From Malachius bipustulatus (lineage: Eukaryota > Arthropoda > Insecta > Coleoptera > Melyridae): a stretch of DNA of 64,000 bases. The DNA is taken from contig OU342639.1 of NCBI GenBank assembly GCA_910589415.1, positions 30,388,268-30,452,267 of the forward strand, in the 5' to 3' direction. The position numbers were made by a program, and so were the translations under genes. The notes beneath the pieces were generated by a model. It had not been told where the DNA came from, ran no database searches, and saw nothing but the letters and a program-made list of their open reading frames with translations. Within the stretch, counting starts at the first letter, position 1. Every line of letters starts with the position of its first letter. This document shows positions 44,867-56,720 of this stretch, in pieces.

Positions 44867-46440
44867 CTCGATCTCAAAAAATTTTAATTTTGATTAATCA
44901 GGCCAAAAAGAAAACTAAAAAAAAAAATGAGCGAAAGGAAGGTGTCTCTCCCTCTGATCCCATCCAGGTACCTTCAAATTTGTTTGTACACAAAACAGGA
45001 CAGAGGGGTAAAATATTTAAAAAAAAATGAAATGATGATGAAACTACAAATTCGTCCACATGATCGTCTAAATAAATAAAAAATATATATGATTCAAAAT
45101 TTACATAACTGACCTGCCCTACGTTGTGTCTTTTTTATTATTCAGGCCACACAGATACTAAAATAAAACTCACAAAAAAAAATTAACAATTTATTGGACT
45201 TCTCCAATTTACAACATTAAATTTCCCAGCAGATGAGATATTGTATTGTGAGACAAATAGATACAACTAGGATTCTTCCTTTATCAACTACATACTAGAT
45301 ACAAGATTCGAAAACAGAACAATAATAAGACTAAATGCTAGATCCAGGTAGGATCACCATACTCTTCATAGAAAGTTAATTAAAAATGATTTCCTAAACC
45401 TACTTAAATTGGCCAATTTCTATTTCATTCTCTTAAAAATTTATTTTAATTATTATTTAAAATTAATGTTACATGCTGCCACCTTGGCATAATCCAAATT
45501 TGCAAGATACTAACATTATTGTCTGGATGAGATCTTTAACTCATCTATAGGCAAAATAATTTTACTGAGTCAAAATAACAACAACACTTGGTAGGTATAT
45601 ACTTCTCTTTTCTTTGGAGAATATGTATTAATCACCAAAATAACATTGACGAGGTACCTTTTTGTTGGTTAAGTCGCATTTCCACTTGAAGAACCGTAAG
45701 AGGGATGACCAGAAGAGCAGGATGCAACACGCCGCTTCCTCATTCCTCGGTTGGTGACGTCAGAAGCCCATTTTCAGTCCGGACCACAAAGAAAAAAGAA
45801 ATGGCTGCCATTCATCAGAAAGACGCCATTCTCACAGCCATACACAGGACTTCCTGAAGAACAAAATGAGCACCACAATTCGGACCCACAATGAAACCAG
45901 CCATGAAGAAAAAAGACGTATAGACAAAAAGGAAAAAAGAAAAAAAAGTAGAAGAGAACTAGAAGCTCTGAAAACAAATTAAATAGTTACTATCTGAAAT
46001 TTCACCAATCGCCATCTTCCCTTACCGATCAGATTACATCATCCATATCGAGCTTCTTTACTCCAATCTATGATAATGGTTATCCACAAATCTCATCCTG
46101 TATGTAGGAACGACACAAAATATTAGTTTTGATAAATAGGACTAAAACAACAACTTCATACCTGTGTTTTTAACCACACAACACGAAATAACAAACGAAA
46201 TAACACCATCTCACTGAAACACCATCACTCAATGATATTCCGACCAACAAGAAACAACTAACTCGTTCAGTTCTCCTTCACCAAATAAAATCGATATCGT
46301 CCTCGTCCACCTTGCTCCACTGCGCTGACGTTCAGTTCTTCTGACTGGCAGTTGACGGCTCTGACTGACAGACTCATAACTCGATCCTGTTACTATACCT
46401 CAAACTATAGAACTTGCGGAGGGTATCAAACTAAAGAAAC
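44867..46440 (-). mobile_element. Insertion splitting the second LINE, probably an LTR-like repeat
   Basis: Contains CCTGCCCTACGTTGTGTC (45113), shared with 2459; similar material flanks the second LINE copy at 50.1-50.3 kb. On the minus strand the part from about 46430 to 45129 reads like an LTR (TG start near TGATACCCTCC, CAATAAATTG near the end, ...GACACA), followed by ACGTAGGGCAGG. The class is inferred. A-rich and K-rich low-complexity stretches produce spurious open frames. The 1.57 kb size is estimated from the interrupted LINE. Confidence 0.45.
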
Positions 46441-47113
46441 GCCATCTTGGAAGTCCTTCCATGCGTAAATTCATTCGGGATAACTACGGAAAAGCGCACG
46501 CTACACAGGCGGCTTGGACTTCTTACCGTGCCTGCTTTGTATGTCTTCTCTCTGCTCAAACTGATCCACAAAAATCAGGATAGACTTTTACCTTACCGAT
46601 TCACGCATCACTACAGTACCAGGTTCAATTTGTTTAAACCTCCTACACACCATCTGTCGTCTTCAGAAAGGACATTCACGTACGCCTCTATCAAATACCT
46701 GAACCACTTCAAAATAGATCCTGCAACTGTTGGGTTCTCAGCGTACAGTGCGTATCTCCGGAAACATCTCACGGAGTTGGAACCCTACACTACCTCTGAT
46801 ATACTGTCCCTCAACCCCCCATCCCTACCTGCAGTCTGATATTAAAACACCTAAAACTCAAAGCCTTGATCCATCCTTATCATAGAGATGGAACTATGCC
46901 TCGATCGAGAACTGATTTCTTTTGTGTCTCTGCGCGTCTCGACCCTCACTGTTCCCGGCGTTATGCTGACATGCTGTGTGTTTTAAAAATTTTTACTGTT
47001 TGTCTTTATGTTTGTTTTTATAATTTCTGTAATGACGCTGTTGTACTGAGCAATGACTGTTGTAATTCAAGTACAATAAAGAAATTTGTAATTGTAATTG
47101 TAATTTGTAATTG
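46441..47113 (+). pseudogene. Second LINE family, C-terminus and 3' end
   Basis: Resumes with RRLGLLTVPALYVFSLLKLI and PYRFTHHYSTRFNLFKPPTH, a typical LINE C-terminal tail, with a stop at 46837-46839. A 3' UTR follows, with an AATAAAG signal at about 47084 and a terminal short repeat of (T)TTGTAATTG units to 47113. A microsatellite-like 3' terminus is common in CR1/jockey/I-type LINEs. The 3' end therefore appears preserved, while the 5' portion is truncated, as is usual for LINE copies. Confidence 0.75.
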
Positions 47114-49409
47114 ATTCAAGGCTAACGTGAATTGACATCTCCGCTCATGCACCGTTCCCAGAGTGTCATAGGGCGACATCAAAAAAGCCAAATATAGGTG
47201 TATAGGTATGCATATAGAATAGAAGGCGTATTTTAGCTTAGCACTTGAGTAAGTTTCTCAACACAAGATGGCAGTTGTTTTCGGTTAGAATATCACGGGC
47301 TACATGACTACTTAAGGCTACATGACAATTATCAGAATTTACATATGAAGAGAGTCGTAAACTCGGCTAATCAACTTAGCTTTCAAGACAGTAGCTCTTT
47401 GAAGAATTAAATTCTGGCATAAATTTAATTACACGTAACGCTGAACTACTACGAAATGAATGCCAGGCATCAGCGAGTCTCAACCAAGATTATCAACTTT
47501 GAGAAAGCGGGAAAACGGTATAGGTGGTGTTTTAACTGAAAAGAATTCTATTAGCTCAGCCCTCGCATAAATGACGAAAGACTTATGTTACTTAAACTTT
47601 GTTTCTCTTACTTATTAGCTTATTAGGTATTGGTTTATTATTAGTTATGTGCCTAAGACTCGGTAACGTCTGAAATTGTCATTTTGTAGATATCAGTAAA
47701 AGTACCTACAACTGAGGTGTCAAATAAAAATAATCTACCCACCTTAGGTATACCGAATATTATAACGACTATTCGAATATGACGCCTGTCCTGTAATAGA
47801 GATGAGAATAATAAGCGAGACGCGGAATATTTATATTGAGAAGTTTTTTTTCGAAGAAATTCAGGTAGAATTAATTATATTCAAGCGCAAGCTACCGGAT
47901 ACTTTGATATAATTAAATTTTGTTGAAGGGTATCTTTTGATCCGGCAATTTTACCGGAGAAGTGAGAGTCGAGCGAAGAACATTTATATACCTAATTTTA
48001 CGAGAGCAGGAAAAAGGGAAATAATTCGATTGGAAAATGCATCTAGGTCATGCAAGCGACGGGAGTAGGTAACTATTTTAGAATAAAATAAAATAAGGCA
48101 GACTTTTGAAATGCTCGCTCTCAAATCTATTTTATACACTATAATTATATATATATACAGTGTACCTACCTATATACTGCAAGCACATAAAAATGAGACC
48201 ATTCACTCATGGAAGTTTCCTGTTAATATTCAAGCAACGAAGTTCATCATGCCAACTTTATCAAATTAAATCATTTTCCATGCAAGCTGCATTATATTAT
48301 ATCTATACATACATATATGACGAACATGGCATGGATTAGTTATATAACTTATGAGTATAACGGCCAATGATATACTGTGTAGGTAAATAGAAATGACCTA
48401 AATCCTAATATACTCCCATATATAACCGTATATAGATATATTGGTAGGTACCTACATATACATACAAATGCAATCAGTTAGAATGAATATGTGCGAGATT
48501 ATGCATATATCCAATTTTTCATTCATTTAAAGTAACAAATTATGCACGAACCAGTGCCTTTCCGAAATGGAACAAATAAAAGGATATCATTTATTCAAAT
48601 ACGCTGGCAAATACGAGAGCTCGAATCGTAATCCCAAAAATCCCATTACTTCCACCTATATACACTGATAGTATCGGCCTTTTTTTCTTTAAAGCCAAAA
48701 TAGACTTTACATTCTATACTCTAATACAAGATAATAATAGTAAATAAACAAGACAAGACAAGACAATACAAAAAGACGAGACCAGACGAAACCAGTTCAC
48801 TCACGTAGTTCGTTTAGTTGATCCGAATTAGAATTTAAAAATTCAAAATTTTCCCGAATAATTCCGTTATAACTTGAGCTTATTTCTTCCATGCAAATAA
48901 TGCAAATACTCCATGATTGGAAATAACGTTAAATTCCTATATCTCTCCTAACTTTCGAATGATCTCATATACTTCTTATAATAAGTACATCACCAATAAA
49001 GTTCAAGTGTTATCGTTCTGCTGCGTTTGAAACTCTTCACCCTTTCTATTTTTAGTTAATCGTATATGGTGATCCTGACCAATAAGTAACCGGAAATTAC
49101 GTCATTGTACCCATCAAGCCTGTGTTTCATTACTATAATAATTGGTCAAACGGAGGACGTTGAAAAGTCAAAACTACCAGGTGATGAAATATTGTAAAAG
49201 AAAAAGTCCGCGGATAAGAAAGAAAATACTTTTCGTTAAGAGATCCAAAAATTGAAGATGCAATTGGGGTTGAGGCAATTGCTGTGAACGTTCTTTCATG
49301 AATAAGGATCTTTAAAAAATCACCAAGTACCTACATATTTGTTTAAGTAAACTGAAATGTATGCACTGTAATATACAGGATGATTCAGTCATGATGAATC
49401 AAACAAAGC
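47114..49409. other. Intergenic, no gene seen
   Basis: AT-rich unique DNA with many TACCTACCTATATA-style motifs (for example 48160-48175, 48440-48460) and a TA tract near 48147-48160. A TATACAGGATGATTCA tip at 49372 resembles a TACAGGG-type end just before the LINE fragment. Confidence 0.5.
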
Positions 49410-50077
49410 AGGGTATATAATCAGCGACCGCCAATACGGATTCCGCAAACAAAGCTGTGGAACGGCGCAATCGAGCACCATGGGGAGTCTCGAGGGGTTG
49501 CGCTTGGTATTTCTAGAGCCTTCGACCGTGTTTGGCATGATGGACTGTTGGCAAAACTGCAGGCCTATGGCATGCCCGAGAAATTCTGCTTGTGGCTTGC
49601 TTTCTGATACCTTTTCCATCAATGCCGGTGTGCCTCAGGGATCCATTTTATCTCCGACTCTCTTTCTAATATTTATAAACGACTTGCTTGAAACAACAAA
49701 AAATCCAATATACAGTTTTGCCGACGACAGTGCCCTCATATCTTCTTATACGTTAGATGCGCGAAGCATCTGCCATCGACGCACAGACTCGCAGGGAGCA
49801 AGAAGTTGCCATATTTAACAATGACATACAAGACATTCTAGCTTGGGGCGATAGAAACCAAGTTCAATTTAATGCTGGAAAAACCCAAGCAGTCATCTTC
49901 TCCAAAAAGTCCAACGTTTTAGAGCCAGATATGGTGATGGCGGGACACTCTCTTACTCCATCGGCATCTCTTCGTTTACTTGGAGTGAGCCTCGGAGCGA
50001 ACATGCCTTGGCATGATCATGTTGCAGGTCTGGCGAAGAGTGCTTTTCAAAAACTCTTCCGCGCGAAGAAAAATTAA
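49410..50077 (+). pseudogene. Second fragment of the jockey-type LINE RT
   Basis: Nearly the same sequence as 43545-44250, from ATAATCAGCGACCGCCAATA to the ...GLAKSAFQKLF region. It keeps the canonical catalytic FADDS (about 49719-49733), unlike the 43.9 kb copy, and [20 protein letters not shown]. Two internal deletions relative to the first copy remove about 35 bp (after CGCAAACA) and about 45-50 bp (after TGGCTTGC). The fragment has no 5' or 3' LINE terminus. Confidence 0.85.
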
Positions 50078-50300
50078 ATTAAATTTTTGTAGTAATTTTA
50101 TTTAAATAACGAGATTAAACAAAACGAAGTTACGAAGGTCGATAATCTACAATCGAAAGGGAAGCTCTTTAGAAACCACGACTCTCTACCAGATTCCTCC
50201 TATCTAGGTATAATTCCAATAAATTTCAGATAATTCCCTGAACTAACTCGACAAATAACCTCACTTGGCAACCTTCGACTCTATTTCCTCTCTCCGTCTC
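50078..50300 (-). repeat. Dispersed retroelement-like repeat, copy 3
   Basis: CAAATAACCTCACTTGGCAA (about 50251) and AGATAATTCCCTGAACTAAC match 2626-2685. It adjoins the LINE fragment directly, as a related repeat adjoins LINE sequence at 44.87-46.44 kb. Confidence 0.55.
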
Positions 50301-53003
50301 ATGTAGGTTACTGGCATCATCACCTCTCGCTTCAACAAATTCTCTTTCGTCCGATGGGTGACACGTAATAAAAAATATTACCCCTCATTCATATTGATAT
50401 TCTTCGCACCATTATTCGTTTTTACGAGAACAGTAACGTTCCAGATTAAATAAGATATCTTCCTTAATTTTAAGTAAATCAATAATTGATCAATTGATCA
50501 AATAAATATGGTTAATATCTAATCAAGCAGGCCTACCTGGACCCTAAATCATCATATTTCAACTCAACTTCAATAAAAAATTTTGTCATTTATACCTACG
50601 TATAAATTCGCTTACCTGGGACACACTGTAGATGAACATGCACTAGACATTGCATTTATGTATCTATATATTTAGAGTATAGGTAATCATTTATATCTGA
50701 AAAGGACTGAAAGCATGCAGGCAGGGTATAGATTAGATATTACCTAAATACGTATACGGGGGGAGCATCAGTGTTGTTGATTTTGGCGGGTAACGTGATG
50801 AGGGTGCCCGTATTAACGATTGTTCTGTTTATAATTTAGGGCTGATAAGGTGTCTCTGCGCGGGGTAAATGGTGTAATTAGCGGTCTATTATACGCCCTA
50901 GGGGGAGACATTCAGGGATGTGCCGAGTCGTTCAGCCTCAACCCCTTCCGGGCTCCAGCCGAAAGCCAAAAACATCCTCCACACCAACCTACTGGGCTCA
51001 GCTCTGTGTGCTTGCAAACAAACATTTAAATTAAATTCTCTTCAAGTCAGTTATAATACTACGCGGCTTCATATAGAGGATTAAGTATTAGGATAATGTA
51101 TACAATTATCATAAAATTATCATATATTATACCTAGGCACATATACCAACTCTTTTATTATTGAACAGTTGTTATTATCCATCAATACATACAGAAAAAC
51201 ATATTTTTTCAACAGGTAATAACAAATAACTTATACCATACGGACTTTGCGAGAGACAATATTATATTATACCCGCACCTATGCCTAGAATTTTGTATAT
51301 TTTTATAGTTATCCTGTTTTAAGAGAGAGATGGCTATTGCAAACATGTCTGAGCTCATGTGTCATAATTTCCAATCCTATGTCAGTTTATGATGGCATTC
51401 CTTTTCATTTTTTTGTAAGTCACGTTTTTATTTACGGTTCTATGATAGCTCTGTAGATCACTGATTGGAGAATAGTTCAATTACACACCTTTCAATTGTT
51501 TGTAGGTATTTTTTCTGGCTGCAGACATGCTTCATTTAATTCGAGGCACTAGTTTGATGAAAAATTTTGTGGATCACACGATACAATAAGAATGAATTGA
51601 TTTTAGATGCAAAGATAACTATTTCGTATATGGTTCGTATACATTCATGGAATCCTTGCACCGGCCCACTAGTTGTCATGGTAACTGAAACGAAGGAATG
51701 GGGAAATCTAAAAGAGGGGATGCTTTCACCCCTAAATGCAACTTATCAAACAGCATAGGGTAACTTAATTGCTTGCAATAAAAAGATCGATTCGCTTTGC
51801 GTTGGTCCGTGTCACCCTGATTATTGTTATTAAGAATAAGATTCTTGTAGGTACCTATCAACGTGTGAGATGGAGATAAGCAATCGGGCACTCGGAAAAA
51901 ACACCATTTTGTCCCTTCTTACTCTTTAACTGTCAAATCGTTACTTTGTAAACGGGACTTTGGACTGAAACGTCATTTAGGGGGTTGAGTTTTTATTGTG
52001 CCGCGTTAGGTCTCAAAAGAAACATCTTGTTTTTTATGGGACGTTATGGCGGTAATGATTCCACACTAGAGATATAAATAAACGTGATTGTAGCATCAAT
52101 TTGAAATTTACATAAAAAATGTACTTAGGGAGCTCTTGATGTTGATTTCAAGTTGCAATAATAAGTTCATCTTGAAGCATTTTTTTGAATATCTACGCAT
52201 GGGCGTAGGCATACAATGAGAAAATCCTTCTGTTTACGTTCGAGCTTTTGGGTTGTAGGGGCGGCGTGAGAGAAAAAAAAAGATAAAGGTAGCAAATTTT
52301 GAAAATATAATTTTCCTACGACCATTATTATACAAAACACTACTTTGCGCATCGTTTTTTGTGCGCAAACTATCAGATTTCTCACGTATCCAAAACTGTG
52401 CGACAAAGTGACATAACGCATAGCCGAAAATCGTTTCCGTACAGTTTTAATGTAAACAATAGTGATGGGCGGTAACTGAGAACTCAACTGTTACTTATTG
52501 TTAATGGAATAACTATTCATTTAAAGCTTCAAGGTAATAAAATAAACACAAATGGGATAACATAGAACCCGACAAGACTATAAAATATACTCATTATTCT
52601 CTTTTGGCAGTAATTATTAATATTTACGAGTTGACCGCTAATAACAGCATTCGTAGCGTTCAAATCAAATTCACGAACGTGATCGTGAAAATAACTCGCA
52701 CACCTCTACTAACTTCCATCGACGACGCACAGCGCCTGCGTTGTGTAGAAGTTGCATATCAATGATATACTAACCTCTCTTAAAAATCATTGTTATTATC
52801 TACCACGTCTTCACGCTCACGTCACTTATTTTTAGTTTATACGGAGTCTATTAAAAAATAATAATAATATTGTCGGTATAGAATTCAATGATTTTACAGT
52901 ATATAATAGTAATATTAAAAAGTCATTGGTAGAATTGAAAATAATACCTACTTTACCTAGGTAGTCTGACAAAATAATCTTTAGTTAGGTGCCTATCATT
53001 ATA
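50301..53003. other. Intergenic, no gene supported
   Basis: AT-rich, mostly unique. Minus-strand frames at 51676-51891 and 52167-52487 have no recognisable domain; the latter spans an A/T-rich tract. Nothing else seen. Confidence 0.5.
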
Positions 53004-53213
53004 ATGGATTGTAATTCCTCTGAATTTGAAGCAGAAAATACACCACCTGAAGTCAGAAAACAAGCAGGTTTGTGTTCTTTGAATTTGCTACTTGTAGTTT
53101 CGAGAGAAAAATACGAATCTGCTTATAAACATTTCATAAATTGGAGAAAAGGTCATAAAAGCAGAGCATTGTCAGAAAAAATAATTTATGTGTTAAATTT
53201 GTTAAATAATTAA
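53004..53213 (+). pseudogene. Tyrosine-recombinase-like N-terminal fragment (Crypton-type)
   Basis: From ATG 53004 the 69-residue product opens with an acidic tail, then reads SREKYESAYKHFINWRKGHK (about residues 33-52) and ALSEKIIYVLNLLNN before TAA. This resembles the SAM-like core-binding domain found at the N-terminus of Crypton-type and domesticated insect tyrosine recombinases, which hold DNA during strand exchange. The catalytic domain (R...HxxR...Y) is absent. Either the gene is truncated, or this is the first exon and the next is not recognisable nearby. The upstream in-frame GTG at 52989 is not needed as a start. Family call is from recall. Confidence 0.5.
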
Positions 53214-53238
53214 TCTGTTAAATTGTGGTCGTAGGAAA

Positions 53239-53320
53239 AGTACTGTGTGAAGCACGTGCGGAAAAGAAATTTCACACTCGTGTGAAATTTTCTCTTTTCC
53301 GCACTTGTTTCACAATATAC
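53239..53320. repeat. Strong hairpin, arms about 38 nt
   Basis: GTGCGGAAAAGAAATTTCAC (53256) faces GTGAAATTTTCTCTTTTCCGCAC (about 53282). The arms are almost contiguous (loop two bases) and extend outward through GTGTGAAGCAC and CTTGTTTCACAATA. It lies 26 bp after the recombinase fragment's stop. It could be an element end, a cruciform, or an RNA hairpin. Confidence 0.8.
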
Positions 53321-56300
53321 TATTTTCTCTGTTACTTGAAATAAGAATTTCTATTAGGAGTTGTCCCTATCTTTAGAAACCTTGATTGAACTTAGCAATC
53401 TCTTTATTTACATGAACTTGGAGACATGCGCATTAATTAAATAAGTACCTACGATTTTTCGTGGGATAATTAATATCTCATAGATAGATACTCAGACCTA
53501 ATTAATAGTATATTTCAAGTTTCTGCGTGGTCGACCAAACCTCCGCCTCTCAGAGTAAATTTAACATATTTAAAACATTTTATAATTAAAACATGAAATA
53601 TGAAAACACTTTTTTTTAGGTTTTTTTCACTTTCAATTACATATTTCGTTACCAACAAACTCAAAACTTGTAAACTGGATTCTGGAGATTGATATTAATT
53701 TACTGACGATATCACAAAAAGAAAGTCGCTCTTTTAATCAAGAGTTCTTCAGGAATCAAAAGGAAACTTTACTTACAGTAGACGTTGCTGGAGTTCGTTC
53801 TTTTTGGGTACCTTCCTAAATTAAGTCGACCAAAAGAATGAACCTGTAGTTGAACAGCCATTGGTTGTTTCTCTATTACTTATTTGAAAGAGATGAGGTG
53901 AATGATTACATGAGATAGCGTTGCTGGAACGGAGTTATGCGAGTATTGTCAAAATTAAATCGACACACGATGTTCGATGTTGAGGATTGTCACACACACA
54001 TTTTATTGTTTTGCAGGATCTTTTACAATCAAGTATGTATATTATTTATTATCAATTATTGTATGTACTTATGTGCCTAATCCATTAAATCAAAATAACA
54101 TTTGCTGCAAAATGCATGAATGATAAATAAACACAATTTCGTATCTAAAAATTTATTGTTGATGTGGCATTATACGCTCAACGTCAACAGTATAATATAG
54201 GTAATCCTGCAATTTAAAACGGATTATTATTGCGCATGTATGTACCTACTCGTATGATAAGTATTAGGTAAATTATTATGTATTATACGATCATAATTAG
54301 TTCATTGTCATCGGTATAGAAGCTCGAATTTTTAGTTTGGATAAAAAATAGACGATGTTCTTTCTTGTCTTCTCTTGTCGCCTCCGAAATGATTAGCCGG
54401 CGGCGGTATTGATTTTACTTCTTGAGGAATTAAACCACTTTGACAAATCCTAAGTGATATTCCACTAGGGACTAGGGGAAAATAAATATGTGCTTCCTTA
54501 AAGCTTCGTTAAAACTTTATAGTTAGGTACATCAACATTTACTTTACTTTACTTCATCTGATGAAATCTAATCCCAATTCTCAGTTTCCGGCAGACATCC
54601 ATTAAATCAAATCACATTATCCATACCCGCACCTCTCTTATAGCTCAACTCGATACTTGGTATTATTATTAACTTGGAGCGGAGCATCGAAAATTTAATT
54701 TCGTCATAAAATTCTCATAAACTTATCAATATTTTAGTTGAGGGTTAGTAAGTGCAGTTAACCTACTTATACTTTAAAAAAACATTGTTCCAATTACTGC
54801 ATAGCCCATGCACCAAACCATCGGCATTAATTTTACCCTACACATATTTATAGTACATATACGTACATGTTATACTACACTCTGTTTAATTAAACTAATA
54901 TTACTCCCTCACTCAAATTTCGTTTATTCTTAAATTGATCAATTAACAAATGACAAGCTCTTTCCCTTGACAATAACGGTTTCTAATTTTGCACTCAACT
55001 CAATGGAATATTAGGAACGATTTTCCTTGTTTTTATCTCAGTCTCGGTGCTTGAAAAACGGGAGGATAATCATTCTTGAGACGTCAAACAGAGAGAAAGT
55101 CTTGTCTTTGTAGATGCCGCGTTTTCTTAAACAATGAGCCAAGTTAAAAATAAACTCCTGCTTTCTGGATAATATATTATAACGACTAGATCTCTGTTAG
55201 GCTTACATAATCCCGTCAACTTAAATTTCATTTTTAAACACTTAAATAATACCTACCTATATACTTCTCAGTCAATTTTTTCGCTCTTATATACCTGAGT
55301 GCTTTCTTTTTAAGTATATGTATTTTAGAAACTAATCAAAAAGTTACTCAAAAGCATCATTTCTGAAATTCTATTCACCATACTGGTTGTTGGGTATTGG
55401 GTAGGTTAAGATTATGGCGTCTTAATTCTAAAAACGTAAGTTTTCTTTACCAAAAACTTAGGGAGTAGGTATTGAGGTAGTCTCAAAAGAACCAGATTAC
55501 TGGTTCAGGGAAGATATTGAAGATAGGGTCTGTCAGCTGTTGATCAGTCAAAGGTCAAAGAGAAAATGAATGGCGACTTTCCGATTATAGGAATATTTCG
55601 CGGTTTCTATACGCTTGCCAAAGTTCATATTGCGGACTTTAATTTGGCGAATCAAGAAACGGGATTTCAAAATATTCCCGCCGGATTACATGGAGACTAA
55701 CGAAAGATTACTGTATCTTCCATGAATTCTTACTACTAGTCGGTCTTTTCGACACGAGATGGCGTTACTTGTACCATTCTTTGATTCAAATAAAGAAATA
55801 TGCCTATTTCGGATATTTCTGAATATAAAATGGGGAATTGTCAGAAAATCTTAATTTATTTGCTTAATTATGTGATAGTTTGAATCTTCCCTGTACCAAT
55901 TTATTGCATATAATTCAGGGCGATACCGACTTGGGCCAAGAATTTTGTTTTTCCTAAATTTCCTAAATGGCAAAGGAAAAATTTTCCCATAATGATTCTT
56001 TATATGTGACACTGTATTTATCTAGACCCCCGCCCTCTTTGGCGGGAATAAGCCGTGCAGGGACGTCGTTTAATTATTAATTAAAATCTCTAATCTAATA
56101 AGATGACACACCTATTTATCTCAGATCACAGAGCGATTAAATATTTTTGTATATATGTAATAACAACATCAGCCCTGCCAGCACGGATTATTAGAGTCCC
56201 CATGCAGTTTGAATGAATTGATAATAATCTAATTACCTGCCTGCATATAGATAAGTTTTACGTGAAACGAAGCACCGGTAAAAGCACATCTGGTCAGAGG

Positions 56301-56335
56301 AGGAGTGGGAATAATTTAGAGCAGGATTAGAATGC
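53321..56335. other. Intergenic, no gene seen
   Basis: Unique, AT-rich, with dispersed TACCTACCTA motifs. No transposon ends or long open frames recognised. Confidence 0.55.
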
Positions 56336-56720
56336 TATATATAGGGATCAGAGCGGAGCGGGGCGGAGCAAAGCGAAGCAAAGCAAGCGGTGTGCTCGTG
56401 TGCAAAATAAAATAAGTCGAGGAGTGATAAAGTAGGAACAATAAGTCCGGGGTCCTTAATGTAGATGAAACCGATTGGTTTTCAGGATAGAGCGCGGCCG
56501 CGCCGAGGAGAAAACAAACGAACGATAATACAAATAAAACACGGCCATGTATCAGCCGGTGCCATTTGCATCCTTAAAGGATACCCACTGGATGGGCCGG
56601 GAGCGGCCGGGAGTCGGGAGTTCGTCCTCGTCCTCGTCCTATCCACAATAGACGCAGGCTAAAGCAGAGCAGACCAGGAGAACGGGAAGTGCCGGGAATC
56701 AGGAATGGGAAACGAGGACG
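56336..56720. other. GC-rich island, function unknown
   Basis: Clearly richer in G, C and CpG than its surroundings. It includes GCGGAGCGGGGCGGAGC (about 56351), a GCGGCCGCGCCGAGG block (56495) and a TCGTCCTCGTCC triplet run (about 56622-56640). It contains a 65-codon open frame (56465-56662) with no domain I recognise. It could be a promoter/first-exon region of an unseen gene or a GC-rich intrusion. No TATA box or splice pattern decides this. Confidence 0.35.
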
